A stretch of DNA of 14,834 nt from Elusimicrobiota bacterium. GTDB taxonomy: Bacteria; Elusimicrobiota; Elusimicrobia; UBA1565; UBA9628. The notes beneath the pieces were generated by a model, which saw nothing but the letters and a program-made list of their open reading frames with translations, was not told the DNA's origin and searched no databases. A program made the translations under genes and the position numbers. Below, piece after piece: positions 7,575 to 12,066 of the stretch. Within the stretch, counting starts at the first letter, position 1. Every line of letters starts with the position of its first letter. The stretch is taken from NCBI GenBank assembly GCA_028717525.1, contig JAQUNT010000008.1:1-14834 (forward strand), written 5' to 3'.

Positions 7575-7583
7575 TGCAATAAT
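7575..7583 (+). promoter_or_regulatory. Possible extended -10 promoter for the histidine kinase
   Basis: TGCAATAAT in the only AT-rich stretch of the divergent intergenic region has the TG-n-hexamer form of an extended -10 element. Transcription would begin about ten bases on and leave a short leader before ATG 7604. No convincing -35 hexamer is seen. The same AT-rich block probably also holds the minus-strand promoter of the pump operon. Confidence 0.3.
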
Positions 7584-7584
7584 A

Positions 7585-7597
7585 AGGTGCGGCACCT
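7585..7597. promoter_or_regulatory. Palindrome AGGTGC-G-GCACCT, possible operator
   Basis: A perfect 6-bp inverted repeat around one central base ends seven bases before the kinase start. It overlaps the kinase's probable ribosome site (AAGGTG) and transcription start, and lies in the region shared with the divergent pump operon. It could bind a regulator controlling one or both transcription units, or mask the ribosome site by folding. Confidence 0.35.
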
Positions 7598-7603
7598 CAA
7601 ATC

Positions 7604-8758
7604 ATGTGGAAGATGCTCGACGGATTCATGGCCCGCGACCGGCGCAACGCCTGGTTCGCGAACTTCCTCCTGCTGGCGGCCATCGGGTATGCCGACTATG
7701 CAACGAGCATCGAGTACGGTTTCGGCCTCTTCTATCTCGTCCCCGTCGCGCTGGCGACATGGCATATCGGACGGAGAAGCGGTCTGCTCATTTCCGGCCT
7801 GGCGGCGCTGTGTTGGGCCTTGACCGATTACCTGCCCCGGCTGGCGGAGGGGCTTGGCCCGGCCCGGCTCCATGTCACCGTCTGGAATGCGGCCCTCGCC
7901 CTGGGCATCTACGCCGCCTTCACCTTGGCCTTGGCCAAGCTCAAGAACGCCCTGGAACAGGAGCGGCGGATGCTGCGCCTGAAGAGCGACCTGCTCTCCG
8001 TGGTCAGCCACGAGTTCAACAACTCCCTGACCACCATGGGAATGGCCCTGGTCCTCCTGCGGGATAACGACGACATCCCGGATCAGCGCCGCAAGACCTA
8101 TCTGACCTTGGAGCGCGTCTACCAGATCCTCAAGACTACGGTGGGCAACTTCCTCAACCAGGCCCGCATGCAGTCCGGCAGCTTCCAACTCGACATCAAG
8201 CAGATCGAGTTGCGCCGCCTGATCGCCGAGGTCCTGGAGCTCATGCGCCCCCTGGCGGAGCAGAAGAACATCGATCTGCTCCTGGAATTCCCGGAAACCG
8301 CCATCCCGGTCACCGCGGACCCGGACACGATGATCCTGGTGCTGAGCAACCTCATCGGCAACGCCCTCAAGTACACCCCGGCGCGCGGCCGGGTGCGCGT
8401 GAGCCTTAAGCCTCTCGGCGGCGAGCCGCCGCAGGAAGTGGAGGTCTCGGTCGAAGACACAGGCATCGGGATAGCGGCTGAGGAGCAGGAAGCGATCTTC
8501 AGCGGCTTCTACCGGACCGGGCAGGGCCGGAAGACCGCCAAAGGCTACGGCCTGGGCCTGATGGTCTGCCGGCAGATCATAACCAGCCATGGCAGTTCTT
8601 TGGACGTGGAGAGCCGGCCAGGACAAGGGTCCCGTTTCCACTTCAGGCTGCCTGTCTGCCGGTCGGACTGCCCGAATCGGACGGCCGGCCTCTGCCACCG
8701 ATGCCGCAGCCGCAACCCCCTGGCCCAGGATGAAGGCGTCACCGTCTCCCCGCGGTGA
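7604..8758 (+). CDS. Membrane-bound sensor histidine kinase (orphan)
   Basis: A 384-residue protein. Residues about 16-112 contain four or five hydrophobic helices; the stretch around DYATSIEYGFGLFYLVPVAL resembles an integral-membrane sensor module found ahead of kinases and diguanylate cyclases, so the signal is probably sensed in or near the membrane. A HisKA dimerisation domain follows with phospho-accepting H136 in SHEFNNSLTT, then a HATPase domain with N-box LSNLIGNALKYTP (N249, N253), G1 DTGIGI (285-290) and G2 GYGLGL (314-319), so it should be active. No receiver domain or response-regulator gene is nearby. An extra C-terminal tail after the last HATPase strand carries cysteines 352, 356, 364 and 367 (C-x3-C-x7-C-x2-C), unusual for the family. 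It diverges from the pump operon, a common arrangement for its regulator. The start is ATG 7604 with a weak ribosome site. Confidence 0.92.
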   Translation: MWKMLDGFMARDRRNAWFANFLLLAAIGYADYATSIEYGFGLFYLVPVALATWHIGRRSGLLISGLAALCWALTDYLPRLAEGLGPARLHVTVWNAALALGIYAAFTLALAKLKNALEQERRMLRLKSDLLSVVSHEFNNSLTTMGMALVLLRDNDDIPDQRRKTYLTLERVYQILKTTVGNFLNQARMQSGSFQLDIKQIELRRLIAEVLELMRPLAEQKNIDLLLEFPETAIPVTADPDTMILVLSNLIGNALKYTPARGRVRVSLKPLGGEPPQEVEVSVEDTGIGIAAEEQEAIFSGFYRTGQGRKTAKGYGLGLMVCRQIITSHGSSLDVESRPGQGSRFHFRLPVCRSDCPNRTAGLCHRCRSRNPLAQDEGVTVSPR

Positions 8759-8765
8759 TGCCATT

Positions 8766-8807
8766 ATGATACCGGTTTGCCTGGCTGGAGTCTGGACATG
8801 ATACTGG
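8766..8807. repeat. Paired direct repeats ATGATACnGG upstream of the 108-residue gene
   Basis: ATGATACCGG at 8766-8775 and ATGATACTGG at 8798-8807 are spaced 32 bases start to start, close to three helical turns. An inverted partial copy (ATGATAG on the minus strand) lies at 8821-8827 within ACTAT-CAT-ATAGT, a small palindrome at 8820-8832. The second direct copy overlaps the predicted -10 element. This looks like a binding-site array for a regulator of the 108-residue gene. Confidence 0.45.
8777..8805 (+). promoter_or_regulatory. Sigma-70-like promoter for the 108-residue gene
   Basis: TTGCCT (8777-8782) and GATACT (8800-8805) are separated by exactly 17 bases, in a locally AT-rich intergenic stretch. 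Transcription would start near 8812 and give a leader of about 45 bases before the GTG at 8858. A second weaker pair, TTGTCT (8814-8819) and CATAAT (8835-8840), has a 15-base spacer and is less likely. Confidence 0.5.
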
Positions 8808-8857
8808 ATAATTTTGTCTACTATCATATAGTCGCATAATCGCAGGAGGGGCAAAGC

Positions 8858-9184
8858 GTGAGAAAGAAAGGATTGTTGTCCGTCAGGATTCCCGGCCTGA
8901 GCAAGTCCGTGGAAGAGAAGCAGGCTGCCCGCACTAAAGTCGCCATCGACTACCCGCAGCAAGGCGAAAGGGTCCATCGCGGACACTATGCCGTCAGGAT
9001 CTCGGCCGGCGAGACGGAGTGCCAGGCCGCCGTCGACGGCTCGGATTGGCAGACCTGCCGCTCCGACGCCGGCTACAGCTGGTTCGATTGGTTCCCGGAA
9101 ACAGCCGGCACCCATACCATCTCGGTCCGCGCCCGCGTCAACGGCAAGTGGGCGAAGGCTGAGCGTGTCTGCGACGTAGAGTAG
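8858..9184 (+). CDS. Small beta-rich protein of unknown function, Ig-like
   Basis: A 108-residue protein from GTG 8858, supported by a strong ribosome site (GGAGGGG at 8845-8851). I do not recognise the family. There is no signal peptide or membrane helix, so it is probably cytoplasmic. After a basic N-terminus (MRKKGLLSVRIPGLSKSV), about residues 28-107 alternate short hydrophobic strands and turns: TKVAIDYPQQGERV, YAVRISAGETECQAAVDG, HTISVRARVNGKW. This is the pattern of an immunoglobulin-like or early-set carbohydrate-binding domain. Three cysteines (near TECQ, QTCR and VCDV) and many aromatic residues (WQTC, YSWFDWF) are present; exposed aromatics would suit sugar or peptide binding, but that is speculation. 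It has its own promoter and lies 65 bases upstream of the transketolase-like gene. Confidence 0.75.
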   Translation: MRKKGLLSVRIPGLSKSVEEKQAARTKVAIDYPQQGERVHRGHYAVRISAGETECQAAVDGSDWQTCRSDAGYSWFDWFPETAGTHTISVRARVNGKWAKAERVCDVE

Positions 9185-9210
9185 ACACCCGCCAAATATC
9201 CTCCGCGCCT

Positions 9211-9240
9211 CCGCCCAGACAGCGCCAGCTGTCTGGGCGG
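9211..9240. promoter_or_regulatory. 13-bp perfect hairpin just before the transketolase-like gene
   Basis: CCGCCCAGACAGC (9211-9223) pairs perfectly with 9228-9240 around a GCCA loop. It begins 26 bases after the stop of the 108-residue gene and ends nine bases before ATG 9250. No T-run follows, so it is a poor intrinsic terminator. Its 3' arm contains GGGCGG, the only sequence resembling a ribosome site for the next gene, so it could control translation by hiding that site. Confidence 0.5.
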
Positions 9241-9249
9241 GAACGCGCC

Positions 9250-11583
9250 ATGAGTCCCCCGGCACCCAAGCCCAAGGCCCTGCGCCTGCGGCCGCGGCGC
9301 GGGGTCTTCCTCAGAGCCCCGGCCCTGCCGGCGGCTGACCGGGCCTTCTTCGAAGGCGTGGACCTCTGCTACCGGACCTTGTGCGCCATCCTGTTCAATT
9401 TCGCGCCGACCTCCGGGCATCCGGGAGGCAGCATCTCGTCCGGCCGCATCGTCTCAAGCCTGCTCTATGAAGGCCTGGACTACGATTTCTCCCGCCCGGA
9501 CCGGATGGACGCGGACCAGCTCTGCTACGCGGCCGGACACAAGGCCATGGGGCTCTACGCCATGTACGCCTTGCGCAACGAGCTGGTGCGTATCGGCGAC
9601 CCCGCGCTGCTGGCGCCGCAGCGGCGGCAGCTGCGCCTGGAAGACCTGCTGGGCTTCCGCCGCAACCCGACCCAGGCCACGCCCCTCTTCAAGCGCCATC
9701 GCGCCAAGCCCCTCGACGGTCACCCTACCCCGGCCGTGCCCTTCGTGCCCGTGGCGACCGGAGCCAGCGGCGTGGGCCTGGCCGCGGGCGCGGGCCTGGC
9801 CCTGGCCGCCCTCGACGCCTACGGCTCCGCGGCGCCGCGCATCCATCTGCTCGAAGGCGAGGGCGGCATGACGCCGGGGCGGGTGCATGAGGCCCTGGCC
9901 GTGGCCGGCACGGCGGGCCTGGAGAACCTGCGCCTGCATGTGGACTGGAATCAGGCCTCCATCGACTCCGACGCGGTCTGCGCCGCGCGCGGGCGCCCCG
10001 GCGACTACGTCCAGTGGGACCCCCTTGAGCTGCTGGCCTTGCACGACTGGAACGTCGTCGACGCCGGGGACGGCATGGATTTTCGGCGCGTGCTCTCCGC
10101 CCAGAAGCTGGCCGCGAGCCTCCGCAACGGCCAGCCCACGGCAGTCGTCTACCGGACCAAGAAAGGCTGGCGCTACGGCATCGAGGGCCGCGCCTCCCAC
10201 GGAGCCGGGCATCCGTTCTGCTCCGAGGGCTATCACCAAGCCGTGGCCCCCTTCGAGAAGAAGTTCCAGGTCGAGTTCCCCCGCGGCGCAGGCGAGCCGA
10301 CCCCGGAAGGCCTGGAGCGGACCTACTTCGACACCTTGCTCTGCGTGCGCCGGGCCCTGGAGCGGCGCCGGGACCTCGCGGCCCGGGCCGCGCAGCTGCT
10401 CGCGGCTGCGGCCGCGCGCTTGCGGTCCAAGCCCCGCGCTCCCCGGCCGCGCGGCCCCCGGGCCGAACTGCTCTTCACGGACGCCGTGCGCGCCGAGCCC
10501 GCGCCCGCGGAGCTGGGCATCGTCCCGGGCCGGCCGCTGGCCCTGCGCGCGGCCCTGGGCGCCTGTCTGGGCCGTCTCAACGACCTCACCCGCGGCTCCT
10601 TGCTGGTCTGCGCGGCGGACCTGCTGGAGTCCACCAGCGTCGCGGCCGCCGCCGGCCGCTTCCCGAGAGGCTTCTACAACGCCCGGGGCAATCCAGGTTC
10701 CCGGCTGATCCCGGCGGGCGGCATCTGCGAGGACGCCATGGGCGGGGTCATGTCCGGGGTCTCCAGCTTCGGCCGCCACGTGGGGGTGACCAGTTCCTAC
10801 TCCGCCTTCATCGCGGCCCTGGAGCACATCCCGGCGCGCCTGCACGCCATCGGCCAGCAGGCCCGGCGCGACGCCACGGGCGATCCCATCCGTCCCTGGA
10901 TCATGATCAACGCCCATACGGGCCCGATGACCGGGGAGGACGGACCCACCCATGCCGACCCCCAGCCCCTCCAGCTCCTCGCCGGGGACTTCCCGAAAGG
11001 CTCCCTCATCACGCTGGTCCCGTGGGAGCCTCAGGAGGTCTGGCCTCTCCTGATCGCGGCCCTCAAGGCCCGTCCCGCGGTCATCGCCCCCTTCGTGGCC
11101 AGGCCCGCCGTGGCGGTCCCGGACCGCGCGGCGCTGGGGCTGCCGCCCGCGAGCGCCGCGGCCAAGGGCCTCTACGCCTGGCGCCGCAGCCGGAAGTCCG
11201 ACGCGACCGTGGTCCTGCAGGGCTGCGCCGCGGCGCTGGTCTTCTCGCGGCAGGTCCTGCCCGAGCTCGACCAGCGGGGCGTCCCGGTCAACGTCTTCTA
11301 CGTCTCCAGCGGCGAGCTCTTCGACCTTCTGCCGGCGCGCGAGCAGCGGGACATCTACCCCGAGCGGCTGGCCCGCCGGGCCATGGCCATCACGGACTAC
11401 ACCTGGCCCACCGTGGCGCGTTGGCTCCATTCCCAGGACGGCATGCGCAGGTCCCTGCATCCGTTCCGGAAGGGCCGCTTCCTGGGCAGCGGCGGCTGGG
11501 ACAAGGTGCTCGAAGAAGCGGGCCTCGACGGCACGGCCCAGCTCCGGGCCGTGCTGGATTGGTGCCGGCGGGTCGGCCGCTAG
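9250..11583 (+). CDS. Transketolase-like thiamine-diphosphate-dependent enzyme
   Basis: A 777-residue cytoplasmic enzyme, longer than a normal transketolase (about 620-680). The N-terminal diphosphate-binding domain shows SGHPGGSISS (H57), AAGHKAMGLYAMYALRNEL (H97) and the metal-binding motif LEGEGGMTPGRVHEAL, in which GDG is replaced by GEG (203-205), followed by VDWNQASID with N234. A SHGAGHPF segment (317-323) matches the loop with active-site histidines. The pyrimidine domain carries GGICEDAMGGVMSG, where E494 is the expected cofactor-activating glutamate, and TGEDGPTHAD (561-570), the transketolase signature with D in place of the usual Q. A C-terminal domain follows from about 650. The family transfers two-carbon ketol units or, in relatives, decarboxylates 2-oxo acids; the exact substrate is not settled. 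An arginine/alanine-rich linker lies at about 366-405. The ribosome site is weak and within a hairpin. Confidence 0.85.
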   Translation: MSPPAPKPKALRLRPRRGVFLRAPALPAADRAFFEGVDLCYRTLCAILFNFAPTSGHPGGSISSGRIVSSLLYEGLDYDFSRPDRMDADQLCYAAGHKAMGLYAMYALRNELVRIGDPALLAPQRRQLRLEDLLGFRRNPTQATPLFKRHRAKPLDGHPTPAVPFVPVATGASGVGLAAGAGLALAALDAYGSAAPRIHLLEGEGGMTPGRVHEALAVAGTAGLENLRLHVDWNQASIDSDAVCAARGRPGDYVQWDPLELLALHDWNVVDAGDGMDFRRVLSAQKLAASLRNGQPTAVVYRTKKGWRYGIEGRASHGAGHPFCSEGYHQAVAPFEKKFQVEFPRGAGEPTPEGLERTYFDTLLCVRRALERRRDLAARAAQLLAAAAARLRSKPRAPRPRGPRAELLFTDAVRAEPAPAELGIVPGRPLALRAALGACLGRLNDLTRGSLLVCAADLLESTSVAAAAGRFPRGFYNARGNPGSRLIPAGGICEDAMGGVMSGVSSFGRHVGVTSSYSAFIAALEHIPARLHAIGQQARRDATGDPIRPWIMINAHTGPMTGEDGPTHADPQPLQLLAGDFPKGSLITLVPWEPQEVWPLLIAALKARPAVIAPFVARPAVAVPDRAALGLPPASAAAKGLYAWRRSRKSDATVVLQGCAAALVFSRQVLPELDQRGVPVNVFYVSSGELFDLLPAREQRDIYPERLARRAMAITDYTWPTVARWLHSQDGMRRSLHPFRKGRFLGSGGWDKVLEEAGLDGTAQLRAVLDWCRRVGR

Positions 11584-11588
11584 ACGCC

Positions 11589-11603
11589 GGCCCGGCGCGG
11601 GCC
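11589..11603. terminator. Short GC hairpin between convergent genes
   Basis: GGCCCG (11589-11594) and CGGGCC (11598-11603) can pair around a GCG triloop in the 26-base gap between the transketolase-like stop and the stop of the convergent zinc-ribbon gene. There is no T-run, so a terminator role is only tentative. Confidence 0.3.
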
Positions 11604-11609
11604 TCCGGG

Positions 11610-11891
11610 TCAGCGCGCTTCGGCTTGGCTGGCGTCGACCTGGGTGGCGAGGTCCTTGACCTGGACCCGGACGCTCGCTCCCGCTTCCTCGGGGGGCAGC
11701 TTATGGATCTTCCACCAATAGGCGCCGGCAGCGGCGGCCATGAGGAAGATCAGGATCAGCTTGTACGGTATGCGGATGGGCTTCTGCTCGATGGGCTGGC
11801 CGTAGCATTCCGCCTCCAGCACCGTCCAGCAGAAGTTGCATTGCGTGCTGGTGTCGGGAAGCATGGAATTACATGTTGGACAGTGTTTCAT
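11610..11891 (-). CDS. Zinc-ribbon single-pass membrane protein
   Basis: The start taken is ATG 11891, giving 93 residues; an in-frame TTG at 11903 would add four alanine-rich residues (MAAA) and is less likely. The N-terminus is a zinc ribbon with two CxxC pairs, CPTC (4-7) and CNFC (18-21), followed by a linker. One transmembrane helix lies at about residues 43-60 (KLILIFLMAAAAGAYWW), then a 33-residue tail ending in a polar segment (VQVKDLATQVDASQAEAR). By positive-inside reasoning the ribbon should be cytoplasmic and the tail outside. Such small zinc-ribbon membrane proteins have no fixed function, and none is assigned. It is convergent with the transketolase-like gene and divergent from the acyl-CoA synthetase gene. 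Confidence 0.75.
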   Translation of the reverse strand: MKHCPTCNSMLPDTSTQCNFCWTVLEAECYGQPIEQKPIRIPYKLILIFLMAAAAGAYWWKIHKLPPEEAGASVRVQVKDLATQVDASQAEAR

Positions 11892-11952
11892 GGCCGCCGC
11901 CAAGTCACAGAAAAGCCCTCTTTGTGGGGTTCGCGGCCCGGCAGAGACTACG

Positions 11953-11982
11953 TTACATTATCGATAATTTAGTACCGATAAT
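11953..11982 (+). promoter_or_regulatory. Promoter-like region with CGATAAT repeats upstream of the acyl-CoA synthetase
   Basis: TTACAT (11953-11958) and GATAAT (11977-11982) have an 18-base spacer and could form a sigma-70 promoter reading right. The stretch contains CGATAAT twice in direct orientation (11962-11968 and 11976-11982) and ATTATCG inverted at 11957-11963; the latter overlaps the first direct copy to form the palindrome TTATCGATAA. GTTAC occurs on each side (11952-11956 and 11985-11989). The repeats suggest a regulator site serving one or both divergent genes. Another -10-like hexamer, TATAAC, lies at 11993-11998. Confidence 0.4.
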
Positions 11983-12002
11983 AAGTTACCCCTATAACCA
12001 GA

Positions 12003-12013
12003 CCTTGTCAAGG
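12003..12013. promoter_or_regulatory. Small palindrome CCTTG-T-CAAGG in the synthetase leader
   Basis: A perfect 5-bp inverted repeat around one base lies about 55 bases before ATG 12067, downstream of the proposed promoter. It could be an operator half of the regulation of the synthetase gene, or chance. The rest of the leader has only a weak ribosome site (AGGA at 12053-12056, ten bases before the start). Confidence 0.25.
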
Positions 12014-12066
12014 CCCATCGCGAAGAGTAGCTTCCGAGGAGAATAATTTCCTAGGATGATGCTCCC

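Noticed and set aside
8766..8832. The repeats near 8766-8832 as a CRISPR array or mobile-element end
   Set aside because: There are only two or three 7-10 base units, one inverted, with no regular spacers, no transposase gene and no target-site duplication. A regulator-binding array is the simpler reading.
7502..9265. Minus-strand extension of the TolC frame over the histidine kinase and the 108-residue gene
   Set aside because: The extension has no TolC character. The signal peptide and ribosome site fix the TolC start at 7501, and the opposite strand encodes a well-supported kinase.
9454..11460. Minus-strand 668-codon frame opposite the transketolase-like gene
   Set aside because: Low-complexity shadow rich in Gly, Arg, Gln and His; no domain signature, and the opposite strand has clear ThDP-enzyme motifs.
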